Below, piece after piece: positions 14,892 through 22,459 of a stretch of DNA of 64,000 nucleotides. Position 1 is the stretch's first letter. Each line of letters opens with the position of its first letter. A model generated the notes under the pieces. The model was not told where the DNA came from. It searched no databases and saw only the letters and a program-made list of their open reading frames with translations. The position numbers were made by a program, and so were the translations under genes. The stretch is taken from assembly GCF_039541815.1 (NCBI RefSeq), contig NZ_BAABGY010000006.1, forward strand, positions 372,001-436,000, given 5' to 3'. Source of the stretch: Flavisolibacter amylovorans. Lineage in GTDB: Bacteria; Bacteroidota; Bacteroidia; Chitinophagales; Chitinophagaceae.

Positions 14892-17042
14892 ATGGCAGAC
14901 TTAAGATTTCAACGCAACTTCGGTATTGCCGCGCACATCGATGCCGGTAAGACCACCACGACCGAGCGTATCCTGCGCTACACCGGTATGATCCACAAGA
15001 TTGGTGAAGTGCACGACGGTGCCGCTACCACCGACTGGATGGAGCAGGAAAAAGAGCGCGGTATCACCATTACCTCGGCCGCAGTAAGCTGCCAGTGGAA
15101 CTTCCCTACCGTAAAAGGTAAGCAAGACGCCAACACCAAAAAATACGCATTCAACATCATCGATACCCCCGGCCACGTGGATTTCACGGTGGAAGTGGAG
15201 CGCTCCATGCGCGTACTCGATGGCCTGATCGCCCTGTTCTCCGCAGTGGACGGCGTTGAGCCCCAGTCGGAAACCGTATGGCGCCAGGCAAACCGCTATA
15301 ACGTACCCCGTATCGGCTTCGTTAACAAGATGGACCGCTCCGGTGCCGACTTCCTCATGGTGGTGAAGCAGGTGCGTGAAATGCTCGGTTCCAAAGCCGT
15401 TCCCCTGCAGCTCCCCATCGGTGCTGAAGACGACTTCAAGGGCGTTGTGGACCTCATCAAGATGAAAGGCATTATCTGGCACATGGAAACCGAGGGCATG
15501 ACCTTCGATGAGATCGATGTGCCTGCTGATATGGTGGAAGAAGCCCAGGAGTGGCGTGCTGCCCTCGTTGAGGCCGTTGCCGAATACGACGACAAGCTGA
15601 TGGAGAAGTTCTTCGACGATCCGAACTCGATCACCGAAGACGAAATGCACGAGGCCATCCGCAAGGCTACGATCGACCTGTCGATCGTGCCGATGATGTG
15701 CGGTTCCTCGTTTAAGAACAAGGGTGTGCAGACGGCCCTCGACGCCGTGTGCCGCTACCTGCCTTCTCCCGTGGACATCGAGGCTGTGAAAGGCACCGAT
15801 CCCAACACCGGTGAGGAGCTCATCCGCCGCCCCGACGCCAAGGAGCCCTTCGCGGCCCTCGCGTTCAAGATCATGACCGATCCCTTCGTAGGCCGTCTCG
15901 CCTTCTTCCGGGTCTATTCGGGTAAGCTCGACGCCGGCTCCTACGTGCTCAACGTGCGCAGCGGCAAGAAAGAGCGTATCTCCCGTATCATGAAAATGTT
16001 CGCCAACAAGCAGAACCCGATCGACTTCATCGAAGCCGGTGATATCGGTGCCGCCGTTGGTTTCAAGGAGATCAAGACGGGCGATACCCTTTGCCACGAA
16101 GATCACCCCATCACTCTCGAGAACATGTTCATCCCCGAGCCGGTGATCGCCATCGCGATCGAGCCGAAGACACAGGCCGACGTGGACAAGATGGGTATGG
16201 CGATCTCCAAGCTGATCGAAGAAGACCCCACGCTCCGTGTAAATACGGACGAGGATACCGGCCAGACCATCTTGCGTGGCATGGGTGAGCTGCACCTCGA
16301 GATCATCGTTGACCGTATGCGTCGCGAGTTCAAGGTGGAAGTAAACCAGGGTGCTCCCCAGGTGGCTTACAAAGAGGCCTTCTCCAAGAACGTGGAGCAC
16401 CGCGAGACGCTGAAGAAGCAGACCGGTGGTCGCGGTAAGTTCGCCGACATCATCTTCGAGATGGGACCTGCCGACGAGGAGTTCCTGAAAGAAAACCCTG
16501 ACAAGAAGTACCAGTTCGTGAACGACCTGTTCGGTGGCTCGATCCCCCGCGAATTCGTTCCCTCGATCCAGAAGGGCTTCGAGAGCGCCATGGGCACCGG
16601 TGTACTTGCCGGCTACCCGCTCGACAACCTGAAGGTGCGTGTATACGACGGTTCCTTCCACGCGGTTGACTCCGACGCCATGTCCTTCGAACTCTGCGCC
16701 AAGCAGGGCTTCCGCGAGGCCGGCAAGAAGTGCAAGCCCGTGCTGCTCGAGCCGATCATGAAAGTTGAGGTGATCACCCCTGCCCAGTACATGGGTGACG
16801 TGACCGGTGACCTCAACCGCCGCCGCGGTATGATGGAAGGCATGGACAGCCGTGCCGGTGCCGAGGTGATCAAGGCCAAGGTGCCCCTGAGCGAAATGTT
16901 CGGCTACGTAACGCAGCTCCGCTCGCTGTCGTCTGGCCGCGCCTCTTCCACCATGGAGTTCTCGCACTATGCTCCCGCCCCGACCAACATCGCGGAGGAA
17001 GTGATCGCGAAGAACAAAGGCAAAATGAAAGTAGAAGATTAA
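14892..17042 (+). CDS. fusA: Translation elongation factor G
   Basis: 716-residue EF-G, the GTPase that drives ribosomal translocation. The start MADLRFQRNFGIAAHIDAG carries the P-loop (AHIDAGKTTTTE). RGITITSAA is the G2/switch I region, DTPGHVDF is G3 and NKMDRSGAD is G4. Domain IV and V motifs such as YLHLEI-type GELHLEIIVDRM and GYPLDNLKVRVYDGSFHAVD follow. I chose the ATG at 14892; an upstream in-frame ATG at 14748 would span the promoter element. It stands alone here, separated from rpsG by the H1-like gene and followed by a terminator. Confidence 0.99.
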   Translation: MADLRFQRNFGIAAHIDAGKTTTTERILRYTGMIHKIGEVHDGAATTDWMEQEKERGITITSAAVSCQWNFPTVKGKQDANTKKYAFNIIDTPGHVDFTVEVERSMRVLDGLIALFSAVDGVEPQSETVWRQANRYNVPRIGFVNKMDRSGADFLMVVKQVREMLGSKAVPLQLPIGAEDDFKGVVDLIKMKGIIWHMETEGMTFDEIDVPADMVEEAQEWRAALVEAVAEYDDKLMEKFFDDPNSITEDEMHEAIRKATIDLSIVPMMCGSSFKNKGVQTALDAVCRYLPSPVDIEAVKGTDPNTGEELIRRPDAKEPFAALAFKIMTDPFVGRLAFFRVYSGKLDAGSYVLNVRSGKKERISRIMKMFANKQNPIDFIEAGDIGAAVGFKEIKTGDTLCHEDHPITLENMFIPEPVIAIAIEPKTQADVDKMGMAISKLIEEDPTLRVNTDEDTGQTILRGMGELHLEIIVDRMRREFKVEVNQGAPQVAYKEAFSKNVEHRETLKKQTGGRGKFADIIFEMGPADEEFLKENPDKKYQFVNDLFGGSIPREFVPSIQKGFESAMGTGVLAGYPLDNLKVRVYDGSFHAVDSDAMSFELCAKQGFREAGKKCKPVLLEPIMKVEVITPAQYMGDVTGDLNRRRGMMEGMDSRAGAEVIKAKVPLSEMFGYVTQLRSLSSGRASSTMEFSHYAPAPTNIAEEVIAKNKGKMKVED

Positions 17043-17066
17043 TTACCGCTTTTGCTTATAGTGAGT

Positions 17067-17101
17067 GAGCCCCTGTCCGAAAGGATGGGGGCTCTTTTTT
17101 A
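17067..17101 (+). terminator. Intrinsic terminator of fusA
   Basis: GAGCCCC / GGGGCTC stem followed by TTTTTT. Confidence 0.85.
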
Positions 17102-17113
17102 GTTTGAAGTTTG

Positions 17114-17187
17114 TGGTTAGCGCTAACCAGCCCACGCCTTCAGGCGTGGGTTTTCGAGATGTACCAGCCCATGGCTTTAGCCATGGG
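17114..17187 (+). repeat. REP-like cluster of three palindromes
   Basis: A perfect 16-base palindrome (TGGTTAGCGCTAACCA, 17114-17129) is followed by two 20-base hairpins: CCCACGCC-TTCA-GGCGTGGG at 17131-17150 and CCCATGGC-TTTA-GCCATGGG at 17168-17187. Each of the two is preceded by ACCAG. This tag-plus-hairpin layout resembles REP elements served by IS200/IS605-like transposases. Confidence 0.7.
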
Positions 17188-17198
17188 GCGCAAAAACA

Positions 17199-17265
17199 GG
17201 GAACAGGGAACACGGAATAAAAAATAAGGAACAGGGAACAAGGAACAAGGAAAAGAGAAACAGGT
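17199..17265. repeat. GGGAACA / GGAACAA word array
   Basis: Iterated GGGAACA, CGGAATA, AAGGAACA words. The same word is used in the arms at 61815-61850 and 62152-62190. Confidence 0.65.
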
Positions 17266-17417
17266 TAGACACGAATGAGCAGGGCTATCGTATTTCTACG
17301 AATACCACAGCACTAAACTGAAACACAGGGTTTGCCCGGTCCGTCTCAAATGCAGCGTTCAGCTAAAGATTGCGATCTTCACCGGGAAACGTCGCTGCGC
17401 CGGAAAGAACCCTGTAG

Positions 17418-17439
17418 AACAGGTAAGAGACAACCTGTT
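17418..17439. promoter_or_regulatory. Inverted repeat AACAGGT-N8-ACCTGTT, possible activator site
   Basis: AACAGGT and ACCTGTT face each other 8 bases apart, 33-54 bases upstream of the sigma-54-like promoter. A further AACAGGT copy overlaps the promoter at 17466. This is a plausible site for a sigma-54 activator, but only by position. Confidence 0.4.
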
Positions 17440-17471
17440 TTGCGTCCCTGTTTTTAGGAAGCCTTAACAGG

Positions 17472-17488
17472 TTGGCATCTTTCTTGCT
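17472..17488 (+). promoter_or_regulatory. Sigma-54-type -24/-12 promoter
   Basis: TTGGCATCTTTCTTGCT matches TTGGCAc-N5-TTGCW. The invariant GG (17474-17475) and GC (17486-17487) are exactly 10 bases apart. It lies 28 bases ahead of the DUF4382 gene, giving a leader of about 17 bases. Confidence 0.65.
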
Positions 17489-17515
17489 CCCGGCGGAACA
17501 ACGAACAACCGTAAG

Positions 17516-18301
17516 ATGAAAAAACATTTCCTAAGCATCCTGACAATCGCCGGATTCGCTGGCCTGATCCTCGCCGCCTGTTCCAAGAAAGACATTCCCG
17601 GCACCCAAAGCAACAACGCCACCCTGCAGGTGTACCTCACCGACGATCCCGGCGACTACGATTCCGTGGTTGTTGACGTACGCGATGTCCGCATCAACTA
17701 CTCCAGCGCAGATACCGGCTGGCAAAGCCTCGACTCCGTGGGCATCGCGCGCTACGACCTGCTCCGCCTCGCCAACGGCCGCGACACGCTGCTGGGAGAA
17801 ACAGCGCTCCGGAGCGGCCGCATCCAGCAGATCCGCCTGCTCCTTGGCGACAACAACTACGTCGTTGTAGACGGGCAGCGTCACGCCCTGGAAACCCCCA
17901 GCGCGCAGCAATCCGGGCTCAAGCTCAACATCAACCAGGAGATCAACGACGGCATCGCCTATAAACTCCTCATGGACTTTGACGCCGGCCGTTCCATCCA
18001 CCGCACCGGCAACGGGCGCTATATGCTCAAGCCGGTGATCCGCGCCACCCTGCAGTCGACAGGCGGCTCCCTTCGCGGCCTTGTGCTGCCCGACACCCTC
18101 CAGACGAAGGTATACGCCATCCAGGGGGTGGATACCGTAGCTGGCACGGTCACTACTGCCGGAGCCTGGCAGATCCGCGGGCTGAGCGCAGGCGCCTACA
18201 GCATTGCCTTCGTTCCGACCAACACGAACTACGCTCCCAAAACGGAAAATGTGACGGTGGTGGCGAACCGGGCCGATACCGTGCGCACGATCCAGTTCTA
18301 A
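17516..18301 (+). CDS. DUF4382 domain lipoprotein
   Basis: 261-residue envelope lipoprotein with a type II signal peptide (LILAAC lipobox, Cys22). The following ATLQVYLTDDPGDYDSVVVD and WQSLD...YDLLRLANGRDTLLG run matches the DUF4382 domain (about 35-180). A C-terminal Ig/carboxypeptidase-regulatory-like sheet follows (about 185-261, LSAGAYSIAFVPTN). Function is unknown. It is inserted between fusA and rpsJ and has its own terminator and a sigma-54-like promoter, so it is expressed separately from the ribosomal genes around it. Confidence 0.85.
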   Translation: MKKHFLSILTIAGFAGLILAACSKKDIPGTQSNNATLQVYLTDDPGDYDSVVVDVRDVRINYSSADTGWQSLDSVGIARYDLLRLANGRDTLLGETALRSGRIQQIRLLLGDNNYVVVDGQRHALETPSAQQSGLKLNINQEINDGIAYKLLMDFDAGRSIHRTGNGRYMLKPVIRATLQSTGGSLRGLVLPDTLQTKVYAIQGVDTVAGTVTTAGAWQIRGLSAGAYSIAFVPTNTNYAPKTENVTVVANRADTVRTIQF

Positions 18302-18330
18302 ACGTTTTTTTGAGGGCTCATTAGGTAAGG

Positions 18331-18365
18331 GCCGGGCTCCGGGAGGAGCCCGGCTTCTTTTTTTG
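18331..18365 (+). terminator. Intrinsic terminator of DUF4382 gene
   Basis: GCCGGGCTCC / GGAGCCCGGC stem followed by TTCTTTTTTT. Confidence 0.9.
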
Positions 18366-18459
18366 CCGGGCTTTGGCGCCCGTTTGCCGCCCGCACTGGC
18401 GTTCTCGCCCCCGAAAAAGGCATTTTAGGCATTTATTGCAGAAAAAAGAAGGGAAACCC

Positions 18460-18490
18460 TTGGAAAGAATGGCCAGGTCCGTTACCTTTG
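18460..18490 (+). promoter_or_regulatory. Promoter of the S10 operon (TTG-N20-TACCTTTG)
   Basis: TTG at 18460-18462 and TACCTTTG at 18483-18490, 20 bases apart, fit the full Bacteroidota -33/-7 promoter. The rpsJ ATG is 31 bases beyond. Confidence 0.75.
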
Positions 18491-18521
18491 CACTCCCATT
18501 CCAAAAATGGCTATTTGAAAT

Positions 18522-18827
18522 ATGTCCCAGCGTATCCGAATCAAATTACAGTCTTACGACCATAATCTGGTTGATAAGTCCGCCGAGAAAATCGTCAAGA
18601 CCGTACGCAGCACCGGCGCTGTAGTAACAGGACCCATTCCCCTGCCTACACGCAAGAAGATCTTTACCGTACTGCGCTCGCCCCACGTGAACAAGAAGAG
18701 CCGCGAGCAGTTCCAACTGGCAACCCACAAGCGCCTGCTGGACATCTACACCTCCTCCTCCCGCACGGTGGACGCGCTGTCGAAGCTCGACCTGCCTTCC
18801 GGTGTGGAAGTAGAGATCAAGGCCTAA
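18522..18827 (+). CDS. rpsJ: 30S ribosomal protein S10
   Basis: 101-residue S10, a 30S head protein that also serves as NusE in antitermination. The family run is present: SQRIRIKLQSYDHNLVDKSA, then TGPIPLPTRKKIFTVLRSPH and SREQFQLATHKRLLDI. First gene of the S10 cluster, with a good promoter. A 395-base gap separates it from rplC, far more than is usual. Confidence 0.99.
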   Translation: MSQRIRIKLQSYDHNLVDKSAEKIVKTVRSTGAVVTGPIPLPTRKKIFTVLRSPHVNKKSREQFQLATHKRLLDIYTSSSRTVDALSKLDLPSGVEVEIKA

Positions 18828-19222
18828 CCCGCCTACGCCAAGGCTTTGGCGGGCAGACCCGCAAAAGCTGAGGATACAGGTACCGCTTCACAGGAAGCGG
18901 TATCGGTCTGAAAGGACCACACGATATTGAAATAAGAATCATCTCTCAACCTGCTTCGCTACGCATCACGCTGGCGAACCGGAGAAAAGAGCTCTGATCA
19001 CGATACTGCGGATAGGAGGGCGGCCAGCTCCAAACTCAAATCTGCGCTTATATATAAAACAAGCCCTTCGAGGTTTGTTTGCCGACGGTACTTCTGAATC
19101 CCGCTACAGGGAACGTCCACAAGGGACGGATAAAGGAAAAGGTCGCCGGTGAACCAGGATTGAAGACCCGTGATACCATATGGGTCTGTCTTGTACAACC
19201 TTGGGGGGGTAAACCCTCAAAC
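18828..19222. other. Long gap inside the S10 operon with two hairpins; possible structured leader
   Basis: 395 bases between rpsJ and rplC on the same strand. Two strong hairpins are visible: CCCGCC...GGCGGGC around CGCCAAGGCTTTGGCG (18828-18854), and TACCGCTT-CACAGG-AAGCGGTA (18881-18902). Neither has a T-run. A frame open through the 3' half is the upstream extension of rplC and has no conserved content. Confidence 0.55.
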
Positions 19223-19840
19223 ATGAAAGGTATCATTGGTAAAAAAATCGGGATGACCAGCATCTTCGATGCAAGCGGCAAGCAAACCGCCTGCACGATC
19301 ATCGAGGCTGGTCCCTGCGTTGTAACGCAGGTTAAGACCGTCGACACCGACGGCTACAATGCACTTCAGATCGCATTCGGCGACAAGAAAGAAAAGCACT
19401 CCGTTAAAGCCGAGATCAATCACTTCTCGAAAGCCTCCACTTCCCCCAAGAAGGTCGTTAAGGAACTCCGCAACACCTCTCTTACGCAGGCACTCGGCGA
19501 ATCCATCACAGTAGACATTTTTGAAGAAGGCGAAAAGGTTGAAGTCGTCGGCACCACCAAGGGCAAGGGCTTCCAGGGCGTTGTAAAGCGTCACGGGTTC
19601 TCCGGTGTGGGTGAAGCTTCCCACGGCCAGCACGACCGTCAGCGCGCTCCGGGTTCCATCGGTAACTCGTCGTACGCATCCCGCGTTATGAAGGGCATGC
19701 GCATGGCCGGCCGTATGGGCAACGACCGCGTGAAGGTCAAAGGCCTGAAGGTCGTGAAGATCTTCGCCGACAAAAACTACATCCTGGTCAGCGGCTCCGT
19801 TCCCGGCCATATTGGTTCAATCGTATTAATCCAGAAGTAA
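19223..19840 (+). CDS. rplC: 50S ribosomal protein L3
   Basis: 205-residue L3, an early-assembly 50S protein near the peptidyl-transferase centre. MKGIIGKKIGMTSIF at the N-terminus and FQGVVKRHGFSGVGEASHGQ plus PGSIGNSSYASRV in the centre are diagnostic; the central loop holds the conserved glutamine that is methylated in E. coli. I start at 19223 (MKGIIGK); a longer in-frame start at 19079 has no conserved sequence. Two bases before rplD. Confidence 0.98.
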   Translation: MKGIIGKKIGMTSIFDASGKQTACTIIEAGPCVVTQVKTVDTDGYNALQIAFGDKKEKHSVKAEINHFSKASTSPKKVVKELRNTSLTQALGESITVDIFEEGEKVEVVGTTKGKGFQGVVKRHGFSGVGEASHGQHDRQRAPGSIGNSSYASRVMKGMRMAGRMGNDRVKVKGLKVVKIFADKNYILVSGSVPGHIGSIVLIQK

Positions 19841-19842
19841 TC

Positions 19843-20481
19843 ATGGAACTGAAAGTATTAAACATACAAGGTCAGGAGACCGGCCGCACGGTCGAGCTGC
19901 CTGAGGAGATCTTCGGTATCGAGCCGAACAACCACGCGATCTATCTCGCCGTGAAGCAATTCCTCGCCGCCCAGCGCCAGGGTACGCACAAGGTGAAAAC
20001 CCGTGCCGAAGTAAAGGGTGCCAGCCGCAAGCTGCACAAGCAGAAAGGTACCGGCGGTTCCCGTAAGGGCAACATCCGTAACCCGCTCTACAAGGGTGGT
20101 GGTACCATCTTCGGCCCCAAGCCCCACGGTTACGACATCAAGCTGAACCGCAAGGTGAAGGACCTCGCCAAGATGTCCGCTCTCACGCACAAGGCCCAGG
20201 CAGGCGCCATCTACGTTATCGAAGACATCAACCTCGATGTTCCCAAGACGAAGACCGTGCTCAACGCCCTCAACGCCCTTAAAGTAGGCGACAAGAAGCT
20301 GATGCTGATCACCCCGGAATACAACGACAACCTGTACATGAGCGTCCGCAACGTTCCTTCTGTACTCGGTACGCTGCTCTCCGACGTGAACACTTACGAC
20401 ATCATGAACTCCGAGGTGCTCGTGCTGACCGAAAGCGCCGCGCAGATGTTCGCCAGCTCCGAAGAAGAGGCAACCGCCTGA
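19843..20481 (+). CDS. rplD: 50S ribosomal protein L4
   Basis: 212-residue L4, which lines the exit tunnel. The extended loop is visible as RKLHKQKGTGGSRKGNIRNP followed by GGTIFGPKPHGYDIKLNRKV. In E. coli L4 represses its own operon through an S10 leader; whether that happens here is not known. A dispersed GGGATGACA-type repeat begins at its stop codon. Confidence 0.98.
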   Translation: MELKVLNIQGQETGRTVELPEEIFGIEPNNHAIYLAVKQFLAAQRQGTHKVKTRAEVKGASRKLHKQKGTGGSRKGNIRNPLYKGGGTIFGPKPHGYDIKLNRKVKDLAKMSALTHKAQAGAIYVIEDINLDVPKTKTVLNALNALKVGDKKLMLITPEYNDNLYMSVRNVPSVLGTLLSDVNTYDIMNSEVLVLTESAAQMFASSEEEATA

Positions 20482-20505
20482 TCCCTCGCTGCGCTCGGGA
20501 TGACA
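20482..20505 (+). repeat. Dispersed TCCCTCGCTGCGCTCGGGAT repeat (encodes CHPERSEGS-type frames)
   Basis: A 24-base repeat ending GGGATGACA, directly after the rplD stop. Its complement yields the peptide CHPERSEGS in one frame and SSRAQRGI in another, a known marker of this widespread non-coding repeat. A diverged copy is at 28536. Confidence 0.75.
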
Positions 20506-20551
20506 AGCAGAGCGCCGACAACAAATTGATAAACGCAATAACACTTTTCAG

Positions 20552-20854
20552 ATGAAACTTTCTGAAGTACTGATAAAGCCGATCCTCACCGAGAAAGCCA
20601 ACGCCCAGCAGGAATCCCTGCGCCGCTTTGCTTTCAAAGTTGCCCGCAAGGCCAACAAGCTGGAGATCAAAAAGGCCGTTGAGGAATTCTACGGCGTGAA
20701 CGTGATCGACGTGAACACGCAGGTGGTACCCGGCAAGAACAAGACCCGCTACACCAAGAAGGGTTTTATCTCCGGCGTGAAGCCCGCTTACAAGAAGGCA
20801 CTGGTAACGGTAGCCGAAGGCGAGACCATCGACCTTTACACCGCATCGATCTAA
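20552..20854 (+). CDS. rplW: 50S ribosomal protein L23
   Basis: 100-residue L23, at the tunnel exit where trigger factor and SRP dock. KPILTEKANAQQESLRRFAF and FYGVNVIDVNTQVVPGK are typical. It follows rplD after a 70-base gap that holds the dispersed repeat. Confidence 0.97.
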   Translation: MKLSEVLIKPILTEKANAQQESLRRFAFKVARKANKLEIKKAVEEFYGVNVIDVNTQVVPGKNKTRYTKKGFISGVKPAYKKALVTVAEGETIDLYTASI

Positions 20855-20909
20855 TCCATTTTCAAAACGAAGGGCTGCAACAGCCGCAAATGTTGATAAA
20901 GAATAAGTC

Positions 20910-21749
20910 ATGGCAGTAAGAAAATTCAAACCGATCACCGCAGGCACACGCTGGCGCATCGGCAATGCTTATGCAGAAGTAACTACCAACGTTCCTGAGA
21001 AGTCGCTGGTAGAGTCCAAGAAGGGCACGGGTGGCCGTAACAGCCAGGGCCGTCGCTCGATGCGCTACATCGGTGGCGGTCACAAGCAGATGTACCGTCT
21101 TGTTGACTTCAAGCGCAACAAGCACAACATCCCCGGCAAGGTGGCTACGATCGAGTATGACCCGAACCGTACCTCCTTCATCGCCCTGCTGAACTATGCA
21201 GACGGCGAGAAGCGTTACATCATCGCTCCCCAGGGCCTGCAGGTAGGCGCCGAAGTGATCTCCGGCGACGCCGTTGCTCCCGAACTCGGTAACGCCCTCC
21301 AGCTGAAGAACATGCCCCTCGGTACCGTGGTGCACAACATCGAGCTCCAGCCGGGCCAGGGTGGCAAGATCGCCCGCTCCGCAGGTGCCTCCGCACAGCT
21401 GTCGAACAAGGAAGAGAAATATGCCGTTCTGAAGATGCCGAGCGGCGAACTCCGCAAGGTGCTGATCAACTGCTATGCAACGGTAGGTGTTGCTTCAAAC
21501 AGCGACCACTCGCTCGAGTCGCTCGGTAAGGCCGGCCGCAGCCGCTGGAAGGGCATCAAGCCCCGTAACCGTGGCGTTGCGATGAACCCGGTGGATCACC
21601 CGATGGGTGGTGGCGAAGGCCGCGCCTCCGGTGGTCACCCCCGCAGCCGTACCGGCAAGATCGCCAAAGGCCTGAAGACCCGTACGAAGGGCAAGAGCAG
21701 CGACAAGCTGATCATCCAGCGTTCGAACGGTAAGAAGCTGGCCAAGTAA
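20910..21749 (+). CDS. rplB: 50S ribosomal protein L2
   Basis: 279-residue L2, needed for subunit association and the peptidyl-transferase centre. It has KPITAGTRWR, GRNSQGRRSMRYIGGGHKQ and the C-terminal RGVAMNPVDHPMGGGEGR loop with the essential histidine. Confidence 0.99.
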   Translation: MAVRKFKPITAGTRWRIGNAYAEVTTNVPEKSLVESKKGTGGRNSQGRRSMRYIGGGHKQMYRLVDFKRNKHNIPGKVATIEYDPNRTSFIALLNYADGEKRYIIAPQGLQVGAEVISGDAVAPELGNALQLKNMPLGTVVHNIELQPGQGGKIARSAGASAQLSNKEEKYAVLKMPSGELRKVLINCYATVGVASNSDHSLESLGKAGRSRWKGIKPRNRGVAMNPVDHPMGGGEGRASGGHPRSRTGKIAKGLKTRTKGKSSDKLIIQRSNGKKLAK

Positions 21750-21793
21750 GCGAAGCAAAACCTCATTCAAAAACAGAAATCAGAATCTAGAAT

Positions 21794-22063
21794 ATGGCTC
21801 GTTCAATTAAAAAAGGTCCGTATGTAGCCCACCACGTTGAAGACAAAGTGGTTGCTATGAACGATGGCAAAAGCAAGAAAGGCGTGATCAAGACCTGGAG
21901 CCGCCGCTCGACCATCACCCCGGACTTCGTAGGTCACACCTTTGCCGTGCACAACGGCAACAAGTTCATCCCGGTTTATGTTACCGAATTCATGGTAGGA
22001 CATAAGCTCGGCGAATTTGCTCCGACCCGCAACTTTAAAGGACACGCAAGCAAGAAGGGTTAA
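21794..22063 (+). CDS. rpsS: 30S ribosomal protein S19
   Basis: 89-residue S19 of the 30S head, which pairs with S13. MARSIKKGPYVAHHVEDKV and TWSRRSTITPDFVGHTFAVH are diagnostic. Forty-four bases after rplB. Confidence 0.99.
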   Translation: MARSIKKGPYVAHHVEDKVVAMNDGKSKKGVIKTWSRRSTITPDFVGHTFAVHNGNKFIPVYVTEFMVGHKLGEFAPTRNFKGHASKKG

Positions 22064-22092
22064 TCGCTCCTTGCCGCTAAAAACTCAATACA

Positions 22093-22434
22093 ATGGAAGC
22101 AGTAGCTAAACTGAGAAATTATCCCACGTCACCCCGCAAGATGCGCCTCATGGCCGATCTGATCCGCGGCATGCAGGTGGAGAAAGCACTCGCCGTGCTG
22201 GAGCACCATACGAAGCACACCGCAGTTCCCCTGCGCAAGCTCGTACTGAGCGCCATCTCCAACTGGAAGCAGAAGAACGAAGGTGGTGACGAGGGTGCGC
22301 TGGTTGTGAAGACCATCTTCGTGGATGGTGCCCGCACACTGAAGCGTATGCGTCCGGCTCCCCAGGGTCGTGGTTACAAGATCCGTAAGCGTTCGAACCA
22401 CGTTACTGTCATCGTAGACGCGAAAAACAACTAA
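22093..22434 (+). CDS. rplV: 50S ribosomal protein L22
   Basis: 113-residue L22, whose hairpin reaches into the exit tunnel and can carry macrolide-resistance changes. NYPTSPRKMRLMADLIRGM, a beta-hairpin FVDGARTLKRMRPAPQGRGY and RSNHVTVIV are present. Confidence 0.98.
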   Translation: MEAVAKLRNYPTSPRKMRLMADLIRGMQVEKALAVLEHHTKHTAVPLRKLVLSAISNWKQKNEGGDEGALVVKTIFVDGARTLKRMRPAPQGRGYKIRKRSNHVTVIVDAKNN

Positions 22435-22459
22435 TCAATAAACGTATCAATACAGAACA

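Larger units (their letters stand above)
17043..17515. other. Intergenic region with terminator, REP-like hairpins, word array and sigma-54-like promoter
   Basis: 473 bases between fusA and the DUF4382 gene. In order it holds a terminator, three short palindromes (17114-17187), a GGGAACA-type array (17199-17265), an AACAGGT inverted repeat (17418-17439) and a -24/-12 promoter (17472-17488). No gene is seen. Confidence 0.75.

Noticed and set aside
14901..16967. 688-codon open frame antisense to fusA
   Set aside because: It exactly mirrors fusA, is rich in His/Val/Gly from reversed GC-rich codons and has no domain; EF-G on the other strand is certain.
17199..17265. Possible CRISPR-like array (GGGAACA repeats)
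   Set aside because: Units are short, degenerate and contiguous without spacers; no cas genes in the window.
19079..19222. N-terminal extension of L3 or a separate peptide in the rpsJ-rplC gap
   Set aside because: No conserved residues; L3 homologues begin at MKGIIGKKIGM.
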